Shown here: piece after piece, positions 37,101 to 44,900 of the stretch
Layout of the letters: the number at the start of each line of letters is the position of its first letter
Numbering within the stretch: position 1 is the stretch's first letter
From: Streptomyces sp. LX-29
GTDB lineage: Bacteria; Actinomycetota; Actinomycetes; Streptomycetales; Streptomycetaceae
DNA length: 64,000 bases
Direction: 5' to 3'
NCBI RefSeq assembly: GCF_029541745.1
Contig: NZ_CP089746.1
Coordinates: 7,449,559 to 7,513,558 of the forward strand
Notes under the pieces: generated by a model
What the model was told of the DNA's origin: nothing
The model's input: the letters and a program-made list of their open reading frames with translations, nothing else
Database searches by the model: none
Program-made: the position numbers and the translations under genes

Positions 37101-38955
37101 GCTGTCGGTGGCTGAGGCTGGTGCGGGTGGTGCTGGTTGGGCGGTGCTGGGTTCGGAGGATTCTGGTCTGCCGGCGTCGTGGGGTGTGGGTGAGGTCGTT
37201 TCGGATCTTGCCTCGCTGGGTGCTGGTGGTGTGGTGCCGGATGTGGTGCTGGTGCCGTGCCTGTCCGGTGGGTCCGGTGCTGCGGATGTACGTGGTGCGA
37301 CCGGTCGCGTCCTGGGCCTGCTGCAGGAGTGGCTGGGGGATGAGCGGTTCGCCGCGTCGCGTCTGGTGTGGGTGACCCGTGGCGCGGTTGCCGCGGGTGA
37401 CGGTGAGGGTGTTGCGGATCTGGCGCATGCCGCGGTGTGGGGTCTGGTGCGCTCGGCACAGACGGAGAACCCGGACCGGTTCGTCCTGGTCGACCTGGAC
37501 GAGGGCGCCGATGCGGCGACCGTCCTGCCGTCCGTCGTCAGCTCGGGTGAGTCGCAGGTGGCGGTGCGGGCTGGTGAGGTGCGTGTGCCGCGTCTGGCGC
37601 GTGCGACGGTCCCTGCGCCTTCTGATTCCCCTGTCTGGGATGTGGATGGCACCGTCTTGGTGACGGGTGGTACGGGTGCTCTGGGTGCGTTGGTGGCTCG
37701 GCATCTGGTGGCTGAGCATGGTGTTCGGCATCTGTTGTTGACCAGTCGCCGGGGTGTGGACGCTCCGGGCGCGGTTGAGCTGCGTGATGAGCTGACCGCA
37801 CTGGGCGCTCGGGTGACGGTCGCGGCTTGTGATGCGGCTGATCGTGAGGCGCTGGCCGGGCTGCTGGGCACGATCCCTGCCGAGTATCCGCTGTCCGGTG
37901 TCGTGCACACGGCGGGTGTGCTGGATGACGGTGTGATCGAGTCGCTGTCGTCGGAGCGGTTGGAGACGGTGCTGCGTCCGAAGGTGGACGCCGCGTTGAA
38001 TCTGCATGAGCTGACGCGTGACCTCGATCTGTCCGCGTTTGTGCTGTTCTCCTCGGCGGCTGGGCTTCTGGGTGCGTCGGGTCAGGGCAACTACGCGGCG
38101 GCGAATGCGTTCTTGGACGCGTTGGCTGAGCGGCGTCGTGCGGAGGGTCTGGCGGGTCAGTCGCTGGCTTGGGGTCTGTGGGCTCAGGCCGGTGGCATGA
38201 CCGGTGGTCTGGCGGAGGCGGATGTCTCGCGGATGACGCGTGCGGGTCTGCGTCCGTTGTCGGAGCCCGACGGTCTGGCGCTGCTGGACGCCGCCCGCGC
38301 CGCGGGCGATGCCACACTGGCCGCGCTGCATGTGAACGGCGCTGCGCTGGCAGGTCAGCCGGGTCTCCCCGCAGTGCTGCGCTCCCTGGTTCGGACGCCC
38401 GCGCGGCGTGTCGCCGAGGCGGGTCGGGCCCAGGAGAGCGGGCTGAAGGAGCAGCTTCTGGCCACTCCCGCGGAGGACCGTGAGCGGGTACTCCTCGACC
38501 TCGTCCGCACGCGGGCTGCGGCGGTGCTCGGACACGCGAGTCAGGACGCGCTCCCGTCCCGTGCGGGCTTCCTGGACTCGGGCTTCGACTCGCTGACCGC
38601 CGTCGAGCTGCGCAACGTTCTGGGTGCCGACACGGGCCTGCGGCTGCCGTCGACGCTGCTGTTCGACTTCCCCACGCCCTTCGCCCTCGCGCAGCACCTC
38701 CGCGAGGAGCTCTTCCCGAGTGCCGACGGGGCGGGGGACACCGACCCCGCGGAGGCCGAGCTGCGAGCAGCGCTGGCGTCCATTCCGATCAGCCGCTTCC
38801 GGCAGGCGGGCCTGCTGGACGTACTGCTTCAGCTGGCCCAGCCGGAATCCGAGAGCGACGAGCCGCAGGACGAGAACGACGCGATGGACCTGGATCTCAT
38901 CGACGAATTGAACGTGGAAAGCCTCGTGCAGCGGGCACTGGGCGATGCTCAGTAA
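28150..38955 (+). CDS. Modular type I PKS, two modules: (KS-AT-DH-KR-ACP)2
   Basis: 3601 residues starting at ATG 28150 after a well-spaced GGAG. The N-terminal docking coil (NEEKLRYFLKRVTADL) matches the type on the two upstream proteins. Approximate residues: KS 33-455, AT 565-870, DH 928-1205, KR 1412-1620, ACP 1677-1765; KS 1790-2215, AT 2321-2625, DH 2684-2960, KR 3166-3380, ACP 3427-3517. Both ATs carry GHSIGE and HAFH (malonyl). Both DHs have complete HxxxGxxxxP and Dxxx(L)H motifs. Both KRs are B-type with Ser/Tyr. Each module should therefore add a plain trans double bond, the middle of a conjugated polyene. The C-terminal tail (3530-3601) is unlike those of the earlier proteins: a helical AELRAALASIP region and a short DLIDELNVESLVQRAL motif. 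It matches the different N-terminus of the next protein. Large parts of the two modules are identical in DNA. Confidence 0.97.
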   Translation: MGNEEKLRYFLKRVTADLEQAHERLRVLDARDQEPIAIVGMSCRFPGGVSTPEELWQLLATGGDGISDFPADRGWGLEGLFDPDPDHPGTSYVRQGGFLDDPAGFDAEFFGISPREAVAMDPQQRLLLETSWEALERAGIDPQSVRGSRIGVFAGTNGQDYAATMERSSDAFDGYLMTGAVASVLSGRVSYTLGLEGPAVTVDTACSSSLVTLHLAGQALRQGECTLALAGGVTVMGTPSIFQEFSRQRGLAADGRVKAFADTADGTAMGEGAGMLVLERLSDAQRNGHPVLAVIRGSAVNQDGASNGLTAPNGPAQRQVIQQALSSARLSADQVDAVEAHGTGTALGDPIEAQALLATYGQERAEGRPLWLGSVKSNLGHTQAAAGVAGVIKMVMAMRHGVLPQTLHVDEPSTKVDWSAGAVRLLTEQVAWPETGQPRRAGVSSFGVSGTNAHVILEGAPATEAEPVAEQPATDVAGGVVPWVVSARSAEALRGQAGRLAAFVESRSDVSLADVGYSLAVSRSALEHRATLVASDRSEFLAALEALAAGEAPAGTVQGVVSGGKLAVLFTGQGAQRLGMGRELYERFPVFAEAFDAVCAELDVHVERSLREVIFASEAEVLDQTGFTQPALFAVEVALFRLVESWGVRPDFVAGHSIGELSAAHVAGVLSLADAATLVAARARLMQALPQGGAMVSIAAPEADVRSALDGAAGVSVAAVNGPASVVISGDAEAVARIGEGFAARGVKTKRLRVSHAFHSSHMDGMLEEFAGVAKGLSFAAPRIPVVSNVTGEIASVEELCSAEYWVRHVRDAVRFADGIRALEAQGVTRFLELGPDGTLSAMARDCLAEDSDAVLVPVLRRDRSEEQTLLAALGQLYVHGVAADWEAVFAGTGARRVDLPTYAFQHERYWPKDPVPSSGDVTAAGLNAADHPLLGAAMSLANDDGLLLTGLLSLRTHPWVADHEVMGSALLPGTAFVELALQAGDRVGCDRVEELTLEAPLVLPERGAVQLQISVSAAGEGGRCGFVFYSRSAESGVDEPWTRHASGSLVAGGVALSSVGLVEWPPVGAEVVELAGLYERFADAGLVYGPSFQGLRSVWRRGEETFAEVALPEGISSEADRFGLHPALLDAVLHAMGADGLEGPDGARLPFSWGGVSLYAVGASVLRVRLAPAGADAVSLTVSDGTGAPVAMVDSLVLRPISRDQLASGHQQSLYRMDWQPLALPAGPAPATQRWAVLDDDPLGLASTLGLPRLSVASLTDAAGSGEIPDTVLVPLVVAADDEEEASDVSSRLRSATGRVLGLVQEWLGDERFAASRLVWVTRGAVAAGDGEGVADLAHAAVWGLVRSAQSENPDRFVLVDVDGDEASALMLPSVVGSGESQVAVRAGEVRVPRLARATVPAPSDSPVWDVDGTVLVTGGTGALGALVARHLVAEHGVRHLLLTSRRGLDAPGAVELRDELTALGARVTVAACDAADREALAGLLGSIPAEHPLTGVVHTAGVLDDGVIESLSPERLETVLRPKVDAALNLHELTRDLDLSAFVLFSSAAGILGAPGQGNYAAANAFLDALAQHRRGLGLAGQSLAWGLWAQSSGMTGGLSEADVSRMTRAGMRPLSESDGLALLDAARAADDAVLAPVHLNSSVLAGQAGLPAVLRSLVRTSARRIADAGRAQDGGLKERLLATPAQDRERVLLDLVRGHVAAVLGHGSPDAVQPLRAFKEVGFDSLTAVELRNRLIADTGLRLPATLVFDHPTPTAIADLLRTELLGDDALAAATALPAVPASATDDEPIAIIGMSCRYPGGVLSPEDLWQLVASGGDGVSAFPTDRGWELDGLFDSDPGRSGTSYAREGGFLHDAADFDAAFFGISPREALAMDPQQRLLLETSWEALERAGIDPQSLRGSRTGVFTGVMYHDYGARVREIPEGLEGYLGNGSSGSVATGRISYTLGLEGPAVTVDTACSSSLVALHLAAQALRQGECTMAFAGGVTVMSTPGVFVEFSRQRGLASDGRCKSFAGAADGTGWGEGVGMLVLERLSDAERNGHQVLAVVRGSAVNQDGASNGLTAPNGPSQQRVIRQALSNARLSADQVDVVEAHGTGTTLGDPIEAQALQATYGKDRSPDRPLWLGSVKSNLGHTQAAAGVAGIIKMVMAMRHGVLPQTLHVDEPSPHIDWSAGAVELLTEQIAWPETGQPRRAGVSSFGISGTNAHVIIEQSTPSDAADIESADQRAAGGVVPWVVSARSAEALRGQAGRLAAFVESRSDVSLADVGYSLAVSRSALEHRAAVVASDRAEFRAALEALAAGDVAPGVVQGVVGGGKLAVLFTGQGAQRLGMGRELYERFPVFGEAFDAVCVELDVHVERPLREVIFASEAEVLDQTGFTQPALFAVEVALFRLVESWGVRPDFVAGHSIGELSAAHVAGVLSLKDAATLVAARARLMQGLPQGGAMVSIAAPEEDVRSALDGAAGVSVAAVNGPASVVISGDAEAVARIGEGFAARGVKTKQLRVSHAFHSSHMDGMLEEFAGVAKGLSFAAPRIPVVSNVTGEIASVEELCSAEYWVRHVREAVLFAAGVRTLEAQGVTRFLELGPDGTLSAMARDCLAGDSEAVLVPVLRRDRSEEQTLLAAVSALYVQGGELGWEAVFAGSGARRVDLPTYAFQHQHYWLDATAPAGDVTSAGLAPADHPLLGAAVGLAEGDGYLFTGRLSVDTHPWLADHAVSGITVVPGTAILELAMRAGDQVGCDRVEELTLEAPLVLPERGAVQLQISVSAAGEGGRCGFVFYSRSAESGVDEPWTRHASGSLVAGGVALSSVGLVEWPPVGAEVVELAGLYERFADAGLVYGPSFQGLRSVWRRGEETFAEVALPEGISSEADRFGLHPALLDAALHAMAVGDSEQSGQAHLPFSWSGVSLHATGASVLRVALAPTGNDAVSLTVADGSGQSVASIESLVVRPLSAEQLRASQGTRQDSLFRVDWQSLSASLSVAEAGAGGAGWAVLGSEDSGLPASWGVGEVVSDLASLGAGGVVPDVVLVPCLSGGSGAADVRGATGRVLGLLQEWLGDERFAASRLVWVTRGAVAAGDGEGVADLAHAAVWGLVRSAQTENPDRFVLVDLDEGADAATVLPSVVSSGESQVAVRAGEVRVPRLARATVPAPSDSPVWDVDGTVLVTGGTGALGALVARHLVAEHGVRHLLLTSRRGVDAPGAVELRDELTALGARVTVAACDAADREALAGLLGTIPAEYPLSGVVHTAGVLDDGVIESLSSERLETVLRPKVDAALNLHELTRDLDLSAFVLFSSAAGLLGASGQGNYAAANAFLDALAERRRAEGLAGQSLAWGLWAQAGGMTGGLAEADVSRMTRAGLRPLSEPDGLALLDAARAAGDATLAALHVNGAALAGQPGLPAVLRSLVRTPARRVAEAGRAQESGLKEQLLATPAEDRERVLLDLVRTRAAAVLGHASQDALPSRAGFLDSGFDSLTAVELRNVLGADTGLRLPSTLLFDFPTPFALAQHLREELFPSADGAGDTDPAEAELRAALASIPISRFRQAGLLDVLLQLAQPESESDEPQDENDAMDLDLIDELNVESLVQRALGDAQ
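29584..30864 (+). repeat. Malonyl-AT cassette, copy 2 of 4
   Basis: Same length and register as 2348-3628. It is interrupted by a short stretch near 29950-29980 encoding VHVERS where copy 1 has RFLGQP. Confidence 0.85.
31111..31546 (+). repeat. DH cassette of M6
   Basis: 436 bases identical to 36376-36811 apart from one base (T at 31470, C at 36735). The codon use is T-rich compared with the DHs of other modules. Confidence 0.88.
34852..36132 (+). repeat. Malonyl-AT cassette, copy 3 of 4
   Basis: Same length as 2348-3628. The first 340 bases differ from copy 1 by only one or two bases seen by eye (for example ctg for ctc near 35113). Confidence 0.85.
36376..36811 (+). repeat. DH cassette of M7
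   Basis: Partner of 31111-31546. It covers the middle of the DH up to the LLDA motif, where the two modules diverge again. Confidence 0.88.
37636..38320 (+). repeat. KR cassette of M7, identical to that of M3
   Basis: Partner of 16780-17464 at an offset of 20856 bases. Sequence diverges immediately on both sides. Confidence 0.87.
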
Positions 38956-38980
38956 TAAAGAAATCGAAAGTGCCGGTTGC

Positions 38981-38985
38981 GGAGG
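38981..38985 (+). promoter_or_regulatory. Ribosome-binding site fixing the ATG 38991 start
   Basis: GGAGG lies five bases before ATG 38991. The in-frame GTG at 38970 would place this site inside the coding sequence, so ATG 38991 is the better start. Confidence 0.8.
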
Positions 38986-38990
38986 ATGAT

Positions 38991-41900
38991 ATGAGCACTT
39001 CTACCGAGAAGATCGTCGAGGCACTGCGTGCCTCTCTGAAAGAGAACGAGCGACTGCGGCAGCAAAATCAGCAGCTCGCCAAAGCATCGACGGAACCGAT
39101 TGCCATCGTCGGGATGAGCTGCCGCTATCCGGGCGGCATCGACTCCCCTGACGCCCTGTGGGAACTCCTTTCCTCAGGAGGCGACGGGGTGGCGGATTTC
39201 CCCACCGACCGCGGCTGGGACCTGGACGCACTGCGCAATCCCGACCCCGAGGCGAAGGGTGCGAGCCACACCCATGAGGGCGGATTCCTCGACGGTGCGG
39301 CGAAGTTCGACGCCGAGTTCTTCGGGATATCGCCGCGTGAGGCGCTGGCGATGGACCCGCAGCAGCGTCTGCTGCTGGAGGCGTCTTGGGAGGCGTTCGA
39401 GCGGGCCGGTGTCGATCCGCTGTCGTTGCACGGCAGCCAGGTCGGCGTATTCGCCGGACTCATGTACCACGACTACGCAGGGCTCGTGGAGCGGACGCCC
39501 GGCGGCGGTGACGGTTTTCTCGGTAACGGCAGCGCCGGCAGCATCCTTTCCGGCCGGGTGGCGTACTCCTTCGGCCTGGAGGGACCGGCGGTCACCGTCG
39601 ACACGGCGTGCTCCTCGTCGCTGGTGACCCTCCACCTCGCCTGCCAGGCACTGCGCCGTGGTGACTGCTCGATGGCACTGGCCGGCGGCGTGACCGTGAT
39701 GTCGACGCCGGGCGCTTTCGTGGAGTTCAGCCGACAGGGCGGGCTGGCCTCCGACGGCCGCTGCAAGGCGTTCGCCGACGCCGCCGACGGCACGGGCTGG
39801 GCCGAGGGCGTGGGCATGCTGCTCGTGGAGCGGCTGTCGGACGCCCGCCGCAACGGCCACCCCGTCCTGGCCGTCATCCGAGGCTCGGCGGTGAACCAGG
39901 ACGGTGCCAGCAGTGGTCTGACGGCGCCGAACGGTCCCTCGCAGCAGCGGGTCATCCGTCAGGCGCTGACGAGTGCCGGTCTGACCGCTGACCAGGTCGA
40001 CGCGGTCGAGGCCCACGGCACCGGCACGTCGCTGGGTGACCCGATCGAGGCGCAGGCGCTGCTGGCGACGTACGGGCAAGGTCGTCCCGACGACCGTCCG
40101 TTGTGGCTGGGTTCGGTGAAGTCGAACCTGGGTCACACCCAGGCGGCCGCGGGTGTCGCAGGGATCATCAAGATGGTGATGGCGATGCGGCACGGTGTGC
40201 TGCCGCAGACCCTCCACGTGGACCAGCCGTCCACGAAGGTCGACTGGTCGGCGGGTGCCGTGCGGCTGCTGACCGAGCAGGTGGCCTGGCCGGAGACCGG
40301 CCAGCCGCGCCGGTCCGCCGTCTCCGGTTTCGGTGTCAGCGGCACCAACGCGCACGTCATCCTCGAAGGCGTTCCGGCCGCCGACACGGAATCGGTCGAT
40401 CAGCGAGCCGCCGGTGGCGTGGTGCCGTGGGTGGTGTCCGCGCGGAGCGCGGAGGCGCTGCGGGGACAGGCGGCGAGCCTGGCCGCGTTCCTGAAGGCCC
40501 GGCCGGACGTCAGCCTGGCGGATGTCGGGTATTCGCTGGCGGTGTCGCGAGCCGCATTGGAGCACCGGGCCACGCTGGTGGCCTCGGATCGTTCGGAGTT
40601 CCTTGCGGCTCTGGAGGCGCTGGCTGCCGGTGAGGCCCCGGCGGGTACGGTCCAGGGCGTGGTGTCTGGCGGCAAGCTGGCCGTGTTGTTCACGGGTCAG
40701 GGTGCGCAGCGGCTCGGCATGGGCCGGGAACTGTACCAGCGGTTCCCGGTGTTCGCGGAGGCTTTCGACGCGGTCTGCGCGGAGCTGGACGTTCATGTGA
40801 AGCGGCCGCTGCGTGAGGTGATCTTCGCGTCTGAGGCCGAGGTGCTGGACCAGACCGGTTTCACCCAGCCCGCGCTGTTCGCGATCGAGGTGGCCCTGTT
40901 CCGGCTGGTGGAGTCGTGGGGGATCCGCCCCGACTTCGTGGCCGGGCACTCCATTGGTGAGCTGTCTGCCGCGCATGTGGCGGGTGTGCTCTCGCTGAAG
41001 GACGCGGCGACCTTGGTGGCCGCCCGCGCCCGTCTGATGCAGAGCCTCCCGCAGGGTGGTGCGATGGTGTCCATCGCGGCCCCGGAGGCTGATGTCCGGT
41101 CGGCGCTTGAGGGTGTCGCTGGTGTGTCGGTGGCGGCGGTCAACGGTCCCGCTTCCGTGGTGATCTCGGGTGACGCTGACGCTGTGGCGCGTATCGGTGA
41201 GGGCTTTGCCGCGCGTGGGGTGAAGACCAAGCGGTTGCGGGTCAGTCACGCGTTCCACTCGTCGCACATGGACGGCATGCTGGAGGACTTCGCAAGGGTC
41301 GCGAAGGGGTTGTCGTTTGTGGCTCCTCGCATCCCGGTGGTCTCCAATGTGACGGGTGAGATCGCGTCGGTTGAGGAGCTGTGCTCGGCGGAGTACTGGG
41401 TGCGGCATGTACGCGACGCTGTGCGTTTCGCCGATGGGATCCGTGCGCTGGAGGCCCAGGGTGTGACCCGGTTCCTGGAGCTGGGCCCGGACGGGACGCT
41501 CTCCGCCATGGCCCGCGACTGCCTGGCCGAGGACAGCGATGCCGTGCTCGTCCCGGCTCTGCGTCGTGACCGTTCCGAGGAGCAGACGCTGCTGACCGCG
41601 GTGTCCGCGCTGTATGTCCAGGGTGGTGAACTGGGCTGGGAGGCGGTCTTCGCCGGTTCTGGCGCGCGCCGCGTCGACCTGCCCACGTACGCCTTCCAGC
41701 ACCAGCACTACTGGCCGAACCCGTCCGACATCCGCCCGGAGAACGTTTCTTCGGCCGGCCTGGGATCGGTGGATCACCCCCTGCTGGGCGCGGTGGTGGT
41801 ACTGGCCGGCACCGATGGGGCCGTGCTGACGGGGCGGCTGTCCCTGGACGCGCAGCCGTGGCTGGCCGACCATGCGATGGCCGGGTCGGTGTTGCTGCCT

Positions 41901-44900
41901 GGCGCCGCGTTCGTGGAGCTGGCGGTGCGCGCCGGTGACGAGGTGGGATGTGGCCAGGTCGAGGAGCTGACGGTCGAAGCGCCGCTCCTCCTGCCCGACG
42001 ATCGTGCGGTGCAGGTGCAGTTGGCGGTCGGTGCCGCGGATGACGCGGGGCGGCGGCAGCTGGACGTGTACTCCCGGCCGGCTCCGGAGACGGCGCAACC
42101 GGTGATCGCCGACGCTTCCCACGACGACGGCTGGACCCGGCACGCCACCGGCGTGCTCGCACCGGCCGACGCCCGTCCGCACGCGGACGAGTCCACTCTG
42201 GCGGTGTGGCCGCCGCAGGACTCCACCGCGGTCGACCTTGAGGGCGTCTACGAGGGTCTGGCCGATTCCGGGTACGACTACGGGCCCGCGTTCCGGGGTC
42301 TGCGGGGCGTTTGGCAGCGTGGCGAAGAGGTCTTCGCCGAGGTCGCGCTGCCGGAGGTGGCCGAGGCCGATGCCCGCGCGTTCGGCCTGCACCCGGCACT
42401 GCTCGATGCCACCCTGCATGCGATCGGCCTCGGCGGGCTCCTCCAGGCTCCCTCCGGCGATCAGGGTCAGGCTTGGCTGCCGTTCTCCTGGCGTGGGGTG
42501 TCGCTGCACGCGGCGGGTGCCTCGGTGGTGCGGGCACGGCTGACGTCGAGCGGCCCCGAAGCGGTGTCGCTGGAACTGGCCGATGGCACCGGCCGACTGG
42601 TGAGCCGCGTCGCCGAACTGACCATGCGAGCGGTGGCGGTGGACAAGCTGCGCGACAGCCATGCCACCGCGCGCGACTCGCTGTTCCGCCTGGACTGGGT
42701 CGCCCTGCCGACGGCGCCGCAGGACGCGGCCGGGACCGTGGCTGACCGCTGGGTCGTGCTCGGTGAACCCGGCGGCGCCCTCTTCCCGGCATCGGACACG
42801 GGCCAGGCCACCGTGGAGGCGTACCCCGACCTCGGCGCTCTGCGAGAGCGGATGGCGGCGGATGACAGCCAGGCACCCGAAGTCGTCGTGGTCGACACCA
42901 CCGTGAGCAACGGTGACCGCTCCGACCTCGCCTCCGGCGTGCGTGGTGCGACCGGTCGCGTCCTGGGCCTGCTTCAGGAGTGGCTGGGGGATGAGCGGTT
43001 CGTCGCGTCGCGTCTGGTGTGGGTGACGCGTGGTGCGGTTGCCGCGGGTGAGGGTGTTGCGGATCTGGCGCATGCCGCGGTGTGGGGTCTGGTGCGCTCG
43101 GCACAGTCGGAGAACCCGGACCGGTTCGTCCTGGTCGACCTGGACGAGGGCGCCGATGCGGCGACCGTCCTGCCGTCCGTCGTCGGCTCGGGTGAGTCGC
43201 AGGTGGCGGTGCGGGCGGGTGAGGTGCGTGTGCCGCGTCTGGCGCGTGCGACGGTCTCTTCGTCGTCTGATTCCCCTGTTTGGGATGTGGATGGCACCGT
43301 CTTGGTGACGGGTGGTACGGGTGCTCTGGGTGCGTTGGTGGCTCGGCATCTGGTGGCTGAGCATGGTGTTCGGCATCTGCTGTTGACCAGCCGCCGGGGT
43401 GTGGACGCTCCGGGCGCGGTGGAACTGCGTGATGAGCTGACCGCACTGGGCGCTCGGGTGACGGTCGCGGCTTGTGATGCGGCTGATCGTGAGGCGCTGG
43501 CCGGGCTGCTGGGCACGATCCCCGTCGAGTATCCGCTGTCCGGTGTCGTGCACACCGCGGGTGTGCTGGATGACGGTGTGATCGAGTCGCTGTCGTCGGA
43601 GCGGTTGGAGACGGTGCTGCGTCCGAAGGTGGACGCCGCGTTGAATCTGCATGAGCTGACGCGCGACCTCGACCTGTCCGCGTTCGTACTCTTCTCTTCC
43701 GCTGCCGGGATCCTCGGCGCGCCCGGTCAGGGCAACTACGCCGCAGCCAACGCCTTCCTCGACGCTCTGGCGCAGCACCGCCGCGGCCTGGGCCTGGCCG
43801 GACAGTCGCTCGCCTGGGGCCTGTGGGCCCAGAGCAGCGGCGTGACGGGTCAGTTGACCGGCGCCGACGTCGATCGCATGACCCGCAATGGCGCCGAGGC
43901 GCTCTCCAACGAGGAGGGGCTGTGGCTGTTCGACGCCGCCCACGGTGCTGAGGCGTCCGTGCTGGTGCCCATGCGGCTGGCCGTGGCGCGGCTGCGCGCC
44001 CAGTCCGGCCAGGTGCCGGCGCTGCTGCGCGGCCTCGTCGGCGCGCCGAACCGCCGTGTCGCCGAGGCGGGGAGCGCGGCGTCGCCGCTACTCGCCGGGC
44101 TCTCCGGCGCCGAGCGGGAGCGGGCACTGCTCAACATGGTCCGCAGCGATGTGGCGGCCGTGCTGGGGCACACGTCCTCCGGCGCCATCGTGGCCGAGCG
44201 TTCCTTCCGCGACCTCGGCTTCGACTCGCTGACCGCCGTCGAGCTGCGCAACCGGCTCAACACGGCGACAGGGCTGCGGCTTCCCGCCACGCTGATCTTC
44301 GACTACCCGACGCCGGAGGCGCTCGCCAAGCACCTGAACGCCGAGCTGGCGGACACCGGCAGCGCCGGTGCGCCGGCCACGGTGTCGGCATCCGTGGCCG
44401 CCGACGAGCCGATCGCCATCGTCGGTATGGCCTGCCGCTACCCGGGCGGGATCGCCTCCCCCGAGGACCTGTGGCGCCTGGTCGCGGCGGGTGGGGACGG
44501 CATATCGCCCTTCCCCACCGACCGCGGTTGGGACCTTGACGCGCTCTACCACCCGGACCCGGAGCACACGGGCACCAGCTACGCACGCGACGGTGGCTTC
44601 CTGCATGACGCGGCGGACTTCGACCCGGCGTTCTTCGGGATCTCGCCGCGTGAGGCGCTGGCGATGGATCCGCAGCAGCGGCTCCTCCTGGAAACGTCCT
44701 GGGAGGCGTTCGAGCGCGCCGGTATCGATCCGCTGTCGGTGCGCGGCGAGCGGGTCGGCGTGTTCGCGGGCGTGATGGGCCAGGACTACGCCGCTCGCTT
44801 CGCCCGGACCCCCGAATCCGTGGAAGGCCAGCTGAGCACCGGGAGCGCGGGCAGCGTCGTCTCGGGCCGGATCTCCTACACCTTCGGGTTGGAGGGCCCC

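Larger units (their letters stand above)
33511..38720 (+). other. PKS module M7: KS-AT(malonyl)-DH-KR(B-type)-ACP
   Basis: AT about 35110-36020 (GHSIGE, HAFH), DH about 36200-37030 (HAVSG...P, DAALH), catalytic KR about 37636-38300 (LDD, QGNYAAAN), ACP about 38430-38700. Expected: E alkene. Its DH core is the near-identical partner of M6, and its KR core is identical to that of M3. Confidence 0.92.

Noticed and set aside
38970..38990. GTG 38970 as start of the terminal PKS
   Set aside because: It would put the strong GGAGG site inside the gene; ATG 38991 is ideally spaced from it.
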